DNA of 64,000 bases from Agromyces hippuratus (GCF_013410355.1 NZ_JACCFI010000001.1:1736001-1800000), one strand, 5' to 3'; shown: positions 1 through 8,801, numbered from the stretch's first letter. Made by a program: numbers and translations. Notes: generated from the sequence alone by a model not told the origin.

Positions 1-1
1 G

Positions 2-133
2 CCGCCGCCGGCCGCTCCGCCGCCCCCGTCCGGCGCCCCCGGCACCCCGGCCCCCACCTCCCGACGCGCCCGGCGCGCCGAGGAGCGCGCGGCCGAGGCA
101 TCCGTCGCCGACGCACGGGAGGAGGAACGATGA
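2..133 (+). CDS. 3' end of an unidentified gene upstream of the ABC ATPase
   Basis: Only the last 43 codons are in the window. The frame ends in TGA at 131-133, which overlaps the ATG of the next gene as ATGA, so the two are probably translationally coupled. The visible part is a Pro/Ala-rich linker followed by a charged Arg/Glu/Ala-rich tail ending in EEER. No domain can be recognised. Because the downstream gene is a LolD/MacB-type ATPase, the partner could be an FtsX-like permease with a cytoplasmic tail, but that is only inferred from position. Confidence 0.55.
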   Translation, partial: PPPAAPPPPSGAPGTPAPTSRRARRAEERAAEASVADAREEER

Positions 134-828
134 GCACGCTGCGCGCCGAATCGATCAGCCGGGTCTTCGAGTCGAAGGCCGGGGCCGTGCACGCGGTCGC
201 CGACGTGTCGCTCGAGGTGCGGCCCGGCGAGCTGCTCGTCGTGACGGGCCCGTCAGGCGCCGGCAAGACGACGCTGCTCAACCTGCTCGGCGGACTCGAC
301 CGGCCGTCGAGCGGGCGCGTCCTCCTCGGCGACGACGAGCTCTCGGCCCTCGGCGACGACGAACTCGCGGCGGTTCGGCGCGACCGTCTCGGCTACATCT
401 TCCAGTCGTTCGGGCTGATCCCGGTGCTCTCGGCCGCGGAGAACGTCGAGGTGCCGCTCCGCCTGCAGCGCATGGACCCCGCCGAACGCGACGCCCGCGT
501 CGCCGAGTCGCTCGACCTCGTCGGCCTCGGCGGGCACGCCGCCCAGCGACCCTACGAGCTCTCGGGCGGGCAGCAGCAGCGCGTCGGCATCGCGCGGGCC
601 CTCGCAGCACGCCCGCAGCTGCTCCTCGCCGACGAGCCGACAGGGCAGCTCGACAGCGGCACCGCCGCGACCGTCATGGATCTCATCGGCGAACTCGTGC
701 ACGCCCGCGGCGTCGCCGCCGTCGTCACGACCCACGACCCGGCCCTCGTCGGCCGTGCCGACCGCGTGCTCGAACTGCACGACGGCCGGGCGGTCTCGCT
801 CAGCGCACCCGCACCGACAGGCACGTGA
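130..828 (+). CDS. ABC transporter ATP-binding protein, LolD/MacB type
   Basis: This 232-residue cytoplasmic ATPase should power a membrane permease that lies mostly outside the window. It shows Walker A GPSGAGKTT (residues 40-48), a Q-loop in YIFQSFGL (about 89-96), the signature LSGGQQQR (144-151), Walker B LLLADEP (164-170) and the H-loop His202. The length and the GGQQQR signature fit the LolD/MacB/FtsE-like subfamily, which handles lipoproteins, peptides or drugs; the substrate cannot be read from sequence. The start overlaps the upstream stop (ATGA) and is preceded by GGAGGA. Its 3' end overlaps the convergent gene on the other strand by 29 bp. Confidence 0.9.
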   Translation: MSTLRAESISRVFESKAGAVHAVADVSLEVRPGELLVVTGPSGAGKTTLLNLLGGLDRPSSGRVLLGDDELSALGDDELAAVRRDRLGYIFQSFGLIPVLSAAENVEVPLRLQRMDPAERDARVAESLDLVGLGGHAAQRPYELSGGQQQRVGIARALAARPQLLLADEPTGQLDSGTAATVMDLIGELVHARGVAAVVTTHDPALVGRADRVLELHDGRAVSLSAPAPTGT

Positions 829-2053
829 CGCAGCCCTCGAGCTTCTCGAACTCGCCGATGTCGACGGTCACGACCCGGTAGCCGAGGCTCGCGATCATCG
901 CCGCCGTCTGCGGCGCCGACGACGACATCAGCAGCGACTCGCGCGACAGCTCGACCACGGCGACGCCCTCGGGCTCGAACACCGGCAGGAAGCGCGGGAA
1001 GAGGCTCGAGACGTCGAGCAGCGCCGGGTCGCCGATGATGGTGCCATCGGGCAGGGCGGTGGCGGCGCTCTTCAGGTGCAGCGCCTTCGTGACGGGCACG
1101 GCCACGACGGTGTACCGGTGCGGGGTGAGCAGGGTGCGCAGCTGCCTGATGCCCTCGGCGTTCGTGCGGTCCGACGCGCCGACGTAGACCGTCGAACCGA
1201 CCTTCAGCACATCGCCGCCGTCGAGGGTGCCCGGCAGCTCGATACGGGTCACCGTGAGCCCGGGCACCTCGCGCACCGCGCGTTCGACGGCCTCGACCTC
1301 GGGGCGGCGCGACTCGGCGCCGGGGCTCGCGAGCACGGCGAGGTCGCCGAACATCACGACCATGTCCTCGACGAAGACCGAGTCGGCCAGTTCGGGCGCC
1401 GCGTCGACCTCGATCGTCTCCCAACCCTCGGCCACGAGCGCCGCGCAGTAGTTGTCCCACTGCTGGTCGGCGAGCGCCTGGTCGATCGGCTGCCGGTCGC
1501 GGTGCGTGAGCACGGCCTCGTCGAGGTTCGACGCGGGGATGCGCACGAGCGCGATGCGCCGGTCGACCGCCTCGGGGGCGTAGGCGAGGATGCCGCGGAA
1601 CACGACGGGTGCGAGCAGCATCTCGCCGACGATGACCGAGAGGATGAAGATCAGGTTGAGGCTCACGAGCGAGCCGACCACGAACAGGAAGATCGCTCCC
1701 GAGAGCGGGTTGCCCGCGGAGCTCGCCGTCGCGGTCGTCGCGATCAGCGCGGCGAGGCAGCCCGAGGTGAAGCCGGTGATGAGCGTCAGGAACCAGGCGC
1801 GCGTCGCCCCCACCGCGTTCGCGACCGAGAGCAGCACCCACGCGGCGAAGGCCGCGAGTGCGAAGTGGCCGAAGACCTGTCCGAGCACCTGCGGCGACTG
1901 ACCACTGCCGATGAAGAACGCCAGCAGCGAGACGAGCATCGCCGCGAGTGCGACGGCGGCCGAAGAGGCCATCACCGCGGCCACCCGCCGCCCCGGGGTG
2001 ATCGCCGGGGTGAACCTGGCCGGGGCGGTCGGGGGCATGGCGGGGGACGTCAT
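800..2053 (-). CDS. dimethylargininase-family hydrolase with N-terminal membrane domain
   Basis: The C-terminal half (about 165-417) is a DDAH-type amidinotransferase-fold domain, which in the family hydrolyses methylated arginines to citrulline. Visible motifs are FVEDMVV (227-233), LDGGDVL (277-283), the probable catalytic His in LHLKS (326) and the nucleophile Cys411 in GCVTCLS close to the C terminus. The first 155 residues hold four hydrophobic segments (about 24-48, 61-82, 86-108, 117-150), so the enzyme is probably anchored in the membrane. Typical DDAH enzymes are about 255 residues and soluble. A TAGGCT box ends 6 nt before the ATG, suggesting a leaderless mRNA. The 3' end overlaps the ABC ATPase gene by 29 bp, tail to tail. 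Substrate remains uncertain. Confidence 0.8.
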   Translation of the reverse strand: MTSPAMPPTAPARFTPAITPGRRVAAVMASSAAVALAAMLVSLLAFFIGSGQSPQVLGQVFGHFALAAFAAWVLLSVANAVGATRAWFLTLITGFTSGCLAALIATTATASSAGNPLSGAIFLFVVGSLVSLNLIFILSVIVGEMLLAPVVFRGILAYAPEAVDRRIALVRIPASNLDEAVLTHRDRQPIDQALADQQWDNYCAALVAEGWETIEVDAAPELADSVFVEDMVVMFGDLAVLASPGAESRRPEVEAVERAVREVPGLTVTRIELPGTLDGGDVLKVGSTVYVGASDRTNAEGIRQLRTLLTPHRYTVVAVPVTKALHLKSAATALPDGTIIGDPALLDVSSLFPRFLPVFEPEGVAVVELSRESLLMSSSAPQTAAMIASLGYRVVTVDIGEFEKLEGCVTCLSVRVR

Positions 2054-2138
2054 GGCACGAGCCTACTGGTGCACGCCGGCACGGCTCGCGCCGGAGAGCG
2101 GGCGGCACCCCGGCGGATCGGGATGCCGCCCGGGCGGC

Positions 2139-3233
2139 TCAGCGGCCGGCGTCGAGCCGCGTTCGTGCGAGGCGTTCGGCGGCCTCGAGGGTCGTCGTGC
2201 CGTCGGCTCGGGCGCTGCGCAGCACGGATGCCACGGTGTCGCCGATGCCCTCGATGCGGGCGTCGAGTGCGGCCTGGTCGGCTCCGGGCACGCTCGCGAC
2301 GTCGAGGTAGATGACCCCGCCCGCGTTCACCACGAAGTCGGGCGCCCAGACGATGCCGCGCTCCTGCATCAGGGCGGCGACGTCGCGTGAGGCGAGCTGG
2401 TTGTTCGCGGCGCCGACGACGGCGGCGACACGCAGGTCGCGCACCACCTCGGGCGTGAGCACGCCGCCGAGTCCGCAGGGCACGAAGACGTCGGCCTCGA
2501 CGAGGTGCGCCTCCGCCGGGTCGACCCAGGCCGCGCCGAGTTCATCGGCGAGGGCGCGCTTGCCCTCCGCGACATCCGTGACGGTGAGGCGGGCGCCTGC
2601 GGCGGCGAGGCTGCGTGCCAGGCGGCCGCCGACCTGCCCGAGGCCGACGATCACGAAGTGACGGCCGGCGGGGTCGTTCGAACCGAAGACCTCGCCGAGC
2701 GTCGCGAGGATGGAGGCGTGCACGCCCGCGGCCGTGGCGTCCGCCGGCTCGCCGACGCCGCCCTGCTCGGGCGGGAGACCGCACACGTGCTCGGTGCGCT
2801 CGTGCACGACGGCCATGAGCTCGGCGCTCGTGCCGACGTCTTCGGCCGTCATGTATGCGCCGCCGAGGGACTCGATCGCGTCGCCGAGGTCGAGCATGGC
2901 GTCGTGGGTGGCGGCGGCGTCGAGCTTCGTGCCGGCGGGGATCGCGATGACGGACTTGCCGCCGCCGCGCGCGAGGCCGGCCGCGGCGTTCTTCATCGTC
3001 ATCGCCTGCGAGAGGCGGAGCGCGTCGGCGAGGGCATCGGTCCACTGGCCGTAGTGCCAGAGCCGGGCGCCGCCGAGCGCCTGGCCGAGGCGGGTCGAGT
3101 GCACGGCCACGATGATCGTGAGCCCGGAACGGGCGCCGCGGGTGATGAGCACCCGTTCGTGGTCGGGTGCCTCCGTCGGCAGTGCTGCGCTTGCGCCGGT
3201 CGCGGGGGTCGCCGGTGCGTGGGTGATCGTCAT
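2139..3233 (-). CDS. Glu/Leu/Phe/Val dehydrogenase family protein
   Basis: Predicted NAD(P)-dependent oxidative deamination of a hydrophobic amino acid, most like leucine/valine/phenylalanine dehydrogenases. Seen: the substrate-binding Lys81 in MTMKNA, LARGGGKS with Lys93, YMTAEDVGT (about 126-134) and a Rossmann motif GLGQVGG (196-202). At 364 residues it matches the family length. The start is ATG at 3233, preceded by AAGGAG at 8 nt; an ATG 25 codons upstream has no such site. It follows purH after a strong palindrome, so it probably has its own promoter. Which amino acid it uses cannot be decided. Confidence 0.85.
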   Translation of the reverse strand: MTITHAPATPATGASAALPTEAPDHERVLITRGARSGLTIIVAVHSTRLGQALGGARLWHYGQWTDALADALRLSQAMTMKNAAAGLARGGGKSVIAIPAGTKLDAAATHDAMLDLGDAIESLGGAYMTAEDVGTSAELMAVVHERTEHVCGLPPEQGGVGEPADATAAGVHASILATLGEVFGSNDPAGRHFVIVGLGQVGGRLARSLAAAGARLTVTDVAEGKRALADELGAAWVDPAEAHLVEADVFVPCGLGGVLTPEVVRDLRVAAVVGAANNQLASRDVAALMQERGIVWAPDFVVNAGGVIYLDVASVPGADQAALDARIEGIGDTVASVLRSARADGTTTLEAAERLARTRLDAGR

Positions 3234-3322
3234 CGATCGTTCTCCTTGATTCATCCGCTTCGTGGGCGGAACCTGGCCCGGCGCCTCATGAGCACGGGTT
3301 CGATTCAAGGGTACCGCCGTCG

Positions 3323-3356
3323 CGGTCGAACGGATGCCGCGGCATCCGTTCGACCG
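3323..3356 (-). terminator. 34-bp perfect palindrome after purH
   Basis: The arm cggtcgaacggatgccg is followed immediately by its exact complement. It lies 25 bp past the purH stop and about 90 bp before the next gene. There is no U-tract, so it is either a U-poor actinobacterial terminator or a protein site. The core contains an inverted pair of the CGGATGCC octamer. Confidence 0.6.
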
Positions 3357-3380
3357 TGCGACGGACCGAAGCGCCGCGAC

Positions 3381-4991
3381 TCAGTGGAAGAAGTGGCGCT
3401 CACCAGTGAAGTACATCGTGACGCCGGCCTCGCGGGCCGCCGCGATGACCTCTTCGTCGCGAACGGAGCCGCCGGGCTGCACGACCGCGCGGACCCCGCC
3501 GTCGAGGAGGATCTGCAGGCCGTCGGCGAACGGGAAGAAGGCGTCGGATGCCGCGACCGAACCGTCCGCCCGCTCCCCCGCACGCTCGACGGCGAGCTTG
3601 CACGAGTCGACCCGGTTGACCTGGCCCATGCCGACACCGACCGAGGCGCCGCCCGAGGCGAGCAGGATCGCGTTGGACTTCACGGCGCGGCACGCGGTCC
3701 ACGCGAACTCGAGGTCGGCGAGGGTCGCCGCGTCGGCGGGCTCGCCGGCGGCGAGGGTCCACTCCGACGCGGGCGCGAAGTGACGGTCGGCCTGCTGCAG
3801 CAGCATGCCGCCCGAGACCTGGCGCAGCTCGACCGCCGTGGGCGTGAAGCCCTCGGGCAGCGTCAGCAGGCGGATGTTCTTCTTCTGCGAGAGCAGTTCG
3901 AGCGCCTCGGCTTCGAACGCCGGCGCGATGAGCACCTCGGTGAAGATGCCCGAGACCGTCTGGGCCATCTCGAGGGTGACGATGCGGTTCGCGGCGATGA
4001 CGCCGCCGAAAGCCGAGATCGGGTCGCACTCGTGCGCCCGCCGGTGGGCGTCGGCGATGGGGTCGGATGCCCCGGACGATGCCACCGCGATGCCGCACGG
4101 GTTCGCGTGCTTGATGATCGCGACGGCGGGCTCGTCGAAGTCGAACGCCGCGCGCACGGCGGAGTCGGCGTCGACGTAGTTGTTGTACGACATCTCCTTG
4201 CCGTGCAGCTGCACGGCCTGGGCGATGCCGGGGCGGCCGCCCTGCGAGGCGTAGAGCGCACCCTTCTGGTGCGAGTTCTCGCCGTAGCGGAGGTCGGCGT
4301 CCTTCGTCCAGGTGCCGCCGACCCATGCGGGGAAGGGCGACTGCTCCACCGGCTGGTCGGGAGCGACGACGCTGCCGAGCCAGGAGGCGACGGCGACGTC
4401 GTACGACGCGGTGTGGCGGAACGCCTCCCGTGCGAGCACGGTGCGCTGGGCGAGGGTCGTGCCGCCGGCGGCGACCGCTGCGGCGATCTCGTCGTAGCGG
4501 TCGGGCGAGACGACCACGGCCACGTTCGCGTGGTTCTTGGCGGAGGCGCGCACCATGGCGGGCCCGCCGATGTCGATCTGCTCGATGACGGCGTCGGGTG
4601 CGGCACCCGCAGCGACCGTCTCGGCGAACGGGTAGAGGTTCACGACGACGAGCTCGTAGGGCTCGATGCCGAGGCCCGCGAGCTCGGCCTCGTGGCTCTC
4701 CAGGCGGAGGTCGGCGAGGAGGCCGGAGTGCACGGCGGGGTGCAGCGTGCGCACGCGGCCGTCGAGGTGCTCGGGGTAGCCGGTGACCTCGGCGACCTGC
4801 GTGACGGGCAGGCCCGCTTCGGCGATGGCCTTGCCGGTGCCGCCCGTCGAGACGATCTCGACGCCGGCGCCGACGAGCGCAGTGGCGAGCTCGACCAGGC
4901 CGCGCTTGTCGCTCACGGCGATGAGGGCGCGGCGCACCGGCACGAGGTCGCGGGCACGGTAGAGGCTGGGGTCGATGGCGGGGCCGCTCAT
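3381..4991 (-). CDS. purH: bifunctional AICAR formyltransferase / IMP cyclohydrolase
   Basis: Catalyses the last two steps of purine synthesis, formylating AICAR and closing the ring to IMP, in the cytosol. The 536-residue product has the MGS-like cyclohydrolase domain first (about 18-160, with STGGTGKAI) and then the transformylase domain, recognisable by IIKHANPCG, which carries the catalytic Lys-His pair, and by DAFFPFADG near the end. It terminates in GERHFFH, the usual family C terminus. The ATG overlaps the purN stop (ATGA), so purN and purH are coupled. The product IMP feeds guaB and guaA, which lie elsewhere in this window. Confidence 0.97.
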   Translation of the reverse strand: MSGPAIDPSLYRARDLVPVRRALIAVSDKRGLVELATALVGAGVEIVSTGGTGKAIAEAGLPVTQVAEVTGYPEHLDGRVRTLHPAVHSGLLADLRLESHEAELAGLGIEPYELVVVNLYPFAETVAAGAAPDAVIEQIDIGGPAMVRASAKNHANVAVVVSPDRYDEIAAAVAAGGTTLAQRTVLAREAFRHTASYDVAVASWLGSVVAPDQPVEQSPFPAWVGGTWTKDADLRYGENSHQKGALYASQGGRPGIAQAVQLHGKEMSYNNYVDADSAVRAAFDFDEPAVAIIKHANPCGIAVASSGASDPIADAHRRAHECDPISAFGGVIAANRIVTLEMAQTVSGIFTEVLIAPAFEAEALELLSQKKNIRLLTLPEGFTPTAVELRQVSGGMLLQQADRHFAPASEWTLAAGEPADAATLADLEFAWTACRAVKSNAILLASGGASVGVGMGQVNRVDSCKLAVERAGERADGSVAASDAFFPFADGLQILLDGGVRAVVQPGGSVRDEEVIAAAREAGVTMYFTGERHFFH

Positions 4992-5581
4992 GATCGTGCG
5001 AGTTCCTTCAGGTCGAGGTGCTGGTTGGCGATGTCGAGCACGGCCTGGATGAGCAGGCGCCGTTCGACGGGCTTGATGCGGTCGTGGAGGCTCGACTCGG
5101 TGTCGCCCGGCAGCACCGGGATGCGCTCCTGCGCGATGATCGGGCCGCCGTCGACGGAGTTGTCGACGACGATGAGGCTCGCCCCGGTCTGCGTGACCCC
5201 GGCGGCGAGCGCGTCGCGCACCCCGTGGGCACCGGGGAACTCGGGCAGGTACGCCGGGTGCGTGTTGATGAGGTGCGGGGAGAACGCGTCGACGACGGCG
5301 GGCGGCACGAGCCGCATGAGCCCCGAGAGCACGACGACGTCGGGCTCCCACCGTGCCACTTCGGCGATGAGGGCGTCGCCCCACGCGTCGCGATCGGGAT
5401 ACGCCGTGAACGGCACGGAGAACGTCGGCACGCCGTGCTCCTCGCCGAGTGCGAGGCCCTCGGCGTCGCGGTCGGCGCCGATCGCCACGACCCGCGCCGG
5501 GAACTCCGCGTCGGCGGAGGCGTCGAGCAGGGCACGAAGGTTCGATCCGGTGCCCGAGATGAGGACGACGAGCTTCAGCAC
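4988..5581 (-). CDS. purN: phosphoribosylglycinamide formyltransferase 1
   Basis: Transfers a formyl group from 10-formyl-THF to GAR in purine synthesis. The 197-residue protein begins MLKLVVLISGTGSNL, containing the phosphate-binding loop, and carries the catalytic Asn-His region INTHPAYLPEFPG (about 105-117) and Asp in VDGGPI. The start codon is GTG at 5581, with GAAGG touching it rather than spaced from it. That start region is duplicated three more times upstream, so translation may depend on coupling to upstream frames. It overlaps purH by 4 bp. The order perM-purN-purH is conserved in actinobacteria such as Mycobacterium. Confidence 0.95.
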   Translation of the reverse strand: MLKLVVLISGTGSNLRALLDASADAEFPARVVAIGADRDAEGLALGEEHGVPTFSVPFTAYPDRDAWGDALIAEVARWEPDVVVLSGLMRLVPPAVVDAFSPHLINTHPAYLPEFPGAHGVRDALAAGVTQTGASLIVVDNSVDGGPIIAQERIPVLPGDTESSLHDRIKPVERRLLIQAVLDIANQHLDLKELARS

Positions 5582-5836
5582 CCTTCGAGCCTACCGGCCG
5601 GCGGGGGTTCGATACCGCGCCACCGTGACGCCCGAGATGAGGACGACGAGCTTCAGCACCCTTCGATGCCTACCGGCCGGCGGGGGTTCGATACCGCGCC
5701 ACCGTGACGCCCGACATGAGGACGACGAGCTTCAGCACCCTTCGATGCCTACCGGCCGGCGGGGGTTCGATACCGCGCCACCGTGACGCCCGACATGAGG
5801 ACGACGAGCTTCAGCACCCTTCGAGCCTACCGGCCG
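5552..5836 (-). repeat. 78/79-bp tandem repeat, 3.6 copies, spanning the purN start
   Basis: Copies begin at 5552, 5630, 5709 and 5788 (periods 78, 79, 79); the last is cut at 49 bp. Read on the minus strand, each holds the last two codons and stop of perM, a 9- or 10-nt gap, and the first ten codons of purN, plus about 30 bp of linker. Copies differ only by one inserted T (cgagcc or cgatgcc) and by gagatg versus gacatg. The low divergence suggests recent amplification by slippage or unequal recombination. The copy at 5552-5581 is the true purN start. Confidence 0.9.
5591..5817 (-). other. series of three 22-codon mini-ORFs between perM and purN
   Basis: GTG codons at 5817, 5738 and 5659 each open a frame of exactly 22 codons ending in TAG (5749, 5670, 5591). 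Each peptide is purN's first ten residues, a linker VTVARYRTPA, and the perM-like ending GR. One copy has ATC and two have ATG at codon 8. The stop-to-next-start gaps are 9, 10, 10 and 9 nt counting from the perM stop. Whether they are translated is unknown; they could relay reinitiating ribosomes from perM to purN, or lower purN expression. Confidence 0.5.
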
Positions 5837-7188
5837 AGCACCTCGGTCGTGTTCGGGTCGAAGGGAGGCGGCTCCTCGTCGAAGCGGCGGTCGAACGACG
5901 GGCGAGCGGATGCCCCGTGGTCGCCCCCCGACCGCTCGCGCACACGCGCCGAGTACGCGCCCGCGAGCGCGCCGATGCCGAACACGAGTGCGGCGACCCC
6001 GGCGACGGCCCACGGATCGGGGCCGACCTCGGCGAGCCTGCCCGGCCCGACGGCTCCGCCCGACCACCACGCGAGCAGTCCGAGCACGAGTCCGGCGACC
6101 GCGCCGGAACCGACTCCGATCACGGCCGGGAACCACCAGGGCGTGCGCACGTCGTGGCTCCCGTGCGGGTTCCACGCCGACGGCGACCGCACCGGCTCCG
6201 CCGGCGCCGCCTGGGGCGCCACGAGCCACGCGCCGAGGAATCCGAGCAGCGCAGGCACGACGAGCCACAGCGCACCGAACGGCTGCGCCTCGCTCGGCAG
6301 GGCCCCCAGCAGCGGGATGCCGGGCACCGGCCCGAGCAGGGTGCCCGACGGGGCCACCACCGAGCCGGCGCCGATCGCGAATCCGGGGCCGAGCAGCCAC
6401 GCCGCGCCCCAGATGACGAGGTTCGGGATGAGCGAGAGTTCGGCGACGGTCAGGGCGATGCCGCCGTCGACGCCGCTTCCGAGCGACTGGTAGAGCCCCG
6501 CGATCGTCGCGTAGTCGATCGTGATGAGCCCGGCGACGAGCACCCCGGCGACCGCGAGGAGTCCGAACGCCGCGCCGGCGCCGATGCGCACGACGATGCG
6601 CACCGTGTCGACCAGCACCGGGGGCAGCTCGGCGACATGGCGGCGAACGAAGCCGCCCGCGGCATCCGTCAACGGATCGTCGCGCAGCGATTCGATGACC
6701 GCGCCGATGACGACGCCGAGGGCCATCACGAACGCCGGCAGCAGCGACGCCTGCCAGAGCGACGACCTCGCACCGTCGACGCCGGCCGTCGACGCGAGCA
6801 CGAATCCGATGACCGCGTAGACCACGACGGCGGAGATGCCGCCGGTGAACGAATGCCCCTCAGCGGCGGAGCGGCGGCCGATGCGACGCGCGAAGGCCAC
6901 CGAGATGAGGGCGAAGCCGAGCAGCGCGATCGTGATCGGGAACGGGTCGCCCGCACCCGGCAGTCCGGTCTGCGCCGCCGTCACGGGATCGAGCTGCAGC
7001 ACGAGATCGACGCCGTGGCCGAGCAGCCACACGTCGGCCGCGGCGCGGAGGAACAGCGTCGCGTCGACCGCGAGGCCGAAGTGCACCGCCCACAGCAGCA
7101 TGAGCGGCACGAGCGCGATGCCGAGGCCGATGAGGGCGGCGACGGATGCCTCGAGGCCGGCGAGCAGGGCGATCGTCGTGCGTCTCAT
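5827..7188 (-). CDS. perM: PerM-like membrane protein (DUF6350)
   Basis: A 453-residue polytopic membrane protein of the DUF6350 family. Its mycobacterial relative PerM, which sits at the same place next to purN-purH, is reported to support cell division through FtsB. At least nine hydrophobic segments are visible, from LLAGLEASVAALIGLG at the N terminus to VAGVAALVFGIGALAG near 405, followed by a charged cytoplasmic tail with DEEPPPFD. The start is ATG 7188 with TAGGCT 9 nt upstream. Its final codons lie in the last copy of the purN-start repeat. The role here rests on synteny and family, not on a motif. Confidence 0.8.
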   Translation of the reverse strand: MRRTTIALLAGLEASVAALIGLGIALVPLMLLWAVHFGLAVDATLFLRAAADVWLLGHGVDLVLQLDPVTAAQTGLPGAGDPFPITIALLGFALISVAFARRIGRRSAAEGHSFTGGISAVVVYAVIGFVLASTAGVDGARSSLWQASLLPAFVMALGVVIGAVIESLRDDPLTDAAGGFVRRHVAELPPVLVDTVRIVVRIGAGAAFGLLAVAGVLVAGLITIDYATIAGLYQSLGSGVDGGIALTVAELSLIPNLVIWGAAWLLGPGFAIGAGSVVAPSGTLLGPVPGIPLLGALPSEAQPFGALWLVVPALLGFLGAWLVAPQAAPAEPVRSPSAWNPHGSHDVRTPWWFPAVIGVGSGAVAGLVLGLLAWWSGGAVGPGRLAEVGPDPWAVAGVAALVFGIGALAGAYSARVRERSGGDHGASARPSFDRRFDEEPPPFDPNTTEVLGR

Positions 7189-7219
7189 TCCAACGGGAGC
7201 CTATCCCGCCCGGAGCTGC

Positions 7220-8719
7220 TCAGTCGGCAGGACGTGCGGAGTCGGGCCGAGTCGACGGCTCGACGTCGACCTCGTCGTCGACCGCCTCGACGGAATCGCC
7301 GTCGGCACCGACCGCGACGAGCACCGTCTCGTCGACCTCGACGACCTCGTCGACCTCGTCGACCCCGAGTGCCGACGCGGCGTCGGCGGCGGCGACCTCG
7401 GACTCCGGTCGTCTGAGGAGCTCGACGATGAGGAGCGCGAGCAGCGCGAGCAGCACGGTCGTGATGACGAAGCCCGCCGAGACGGGCCGCGAGAACAGCA
7501 CGACGAGCGAGGCGACGACCGCGATCGCGATGTAGGCGATGACCCGCCACCGATCGAGCCAGATGCCGAACCGTCCGGTCGTGACCCCGTGCGACGCTGC
7601 GGAGCGCCGCACAGCGGAGAACCCGGACTCGGCGAACCCGCGCAGTGCACGGGCCGGTCGCCACGGGCCCGAGAACCAGGCGACGACGGCCACGAGCACG
7701 CCGAGCACGAGGAGCGCGACGACCGTCGACATCATGATCTCGATGAGTCCGGAGTAGATCGCCTCGGCGGCGTCGGCGGGCATGACCGAGCTCACTGCTC
7801 CGACGAAGTACCACCGGCCGATGCCCACGCCGCTCGCGAGCAGCGCCATCGAGAGGGCGAAGCCACCAGCCGTCCAGACGAGCGCCCGCACGCGATTGCG
7901 CGCCACGACGACGCCGACCACAAGGAGCGCGAGCATGATCCACGGCAGCCAGGTGCCGACGCCGACGGCGAGCGCGTAGAGGGTTCGGATGAGCCCGAAC
8001 GCCTCGTCCTGCGCGATGACCACGCTCCGATCCACCTCGGGGATCGCGCTCGCGAATCCGACGCCCTGGTCGATGAGCCGCTGCTTCACGGATTCGACGA
8101 TGGGTCCGAGCTGCACCGAGATCGTGCCGTCGCTGCCGATGGCCAGCGCGGCGTCGGGGTCTCCCTGCATGGCGGCCACGAACTGGGTATGCGTGATGCG
8201 CAACGTGTTCGCCCAGATGTCCTCGAAGGCCTCCGACGTGACCAGCCGGTCGACGACGTCGGAGACGAGCGACTGGATTCCCTGCGTCGCCGGCCCCTCG
8301 AGGAGCCCGAGTGCCGTCTCGGCCCTGGGCGGCAGGCCGAGCGAGCGGATGCCGTCGAACACGTCGGAGGTGAGCCCCGGGATGTCGACCTGTTCCTCGA
8401 TGGCCGCCGTCACCTCGTCGCCGATGTACGCCTGCACCGCAGGATCTTCGGCGATCGGCGCGAAGGTCGCCACGAATCGGTTCGTGTCGGCCAGCTCGAG
8501 CCGGGCCCATGCGGAGATCACCGCGACGGGCGCGAGCAGGAGGCCGACGACGATGAGCACGACGGCGGTGAGGCTCCGGCCCCAGCGGCGCTTGACCTTC
8601 GGCACCGCGGATGCCGCGGCATCCGCTGCGCCCTGCTCGAGGCCGGCGCGAAGCGCGGCATTCTCGGATTCGAGCGCGGCAATGCGCGCCTCGAGTTCGT
8701 TGTCACCGTTCGTGGCCAT
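7220..8719 (-). CDS. uncharacterised membrane protein with N-terminal coiled coil
   Basis: Not recognised. The 499-residue product starts with a short leucine-zipper-like stretch (about residues 8-28, LEARIAALESENAALRAGL), then a membrane segment (LTAVVLIVVGLLLAPVAV), a roughly 170-residue outside region rich in Asp/Glu, five more membrane segments in the second half, and a very acidic C-terminal tail. ATG at 8719 is chosen because AGGGG lies 6 nt upstream; a longer frame starting 15 codons earlier lacks support. It precedes perM by 31 bp on the same strand, so both are likely co-transcribed. Confidence 0.7.
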   Translation of the reverse strand: MATNGDNELEARIAALESENAALRAGLEQGAADAAASAVPKVKRRWGRSLTAVVLIVVGLLLAPVAVISAWARLELADTNRFVATFAPIAEDPAVQAYIGDEVTAAIEEQVDIPGLTSDVFDGIRSLGLPPRAETALGLLEGPATQGIQSLVSDVVDRLVTSEAFEDIWANTLRITHTQFVAAMQGDPDAALAIGSDGTISVQLGPIVESVKQRLIDQGVGFASAIPEVDRSVVIAQDEAFGLIRTLYALAVGVGTWLPWIMLALLVVGVVVARNRVRALVWTAGGFALSMALLASGVGIGRWYFVGAVSSVMPADAAEAIYSGLIEIMMSTVVALLVLGVLVAVVAWFSGPWRPARALRGFAESGFSAVRRSAASHGVTTGRFGIWLDRWRVIAYIAIAVVASLVVLFSRPVSAGFVITTVLLALLALLIVELLRRPESEVAAADAASALGVDEVDEVVEVDETVLVAVGADGDSVEAVDDEVDVEPSTRPDSARPAD

Positions 8720-8801
8720 CAGGCACCCCTGCCCACGACCATAGCGCTGCTCGTGGGCGCGCACATCGTCTCGGTCGCATGAACCCGCCGTGTCGCACGA
8801 C

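Noticed and set aside
5603..5625. tRNA-like T-arm (gggggttcgatacc) in each repeat unit
   Set aside because: The stem flanking TTCGATA does not pair and no acceptor, D- or anticodon arms are present.
2505..5786. A plus-strand open frame of over 1000 codons opposite purH, purN and the dehydrogenase gene
   Set aside because: Its composition is the reverse shadow of strong genes in a high-GC genome (Arg/Gly/Asp-rich, no domains); the minus strand has clear families, starts and overlaps.
5552..5836. CRISPR-like array
   Set aside because: Units are contiguous with no unique spacers and are copies of the perM-purN junction.
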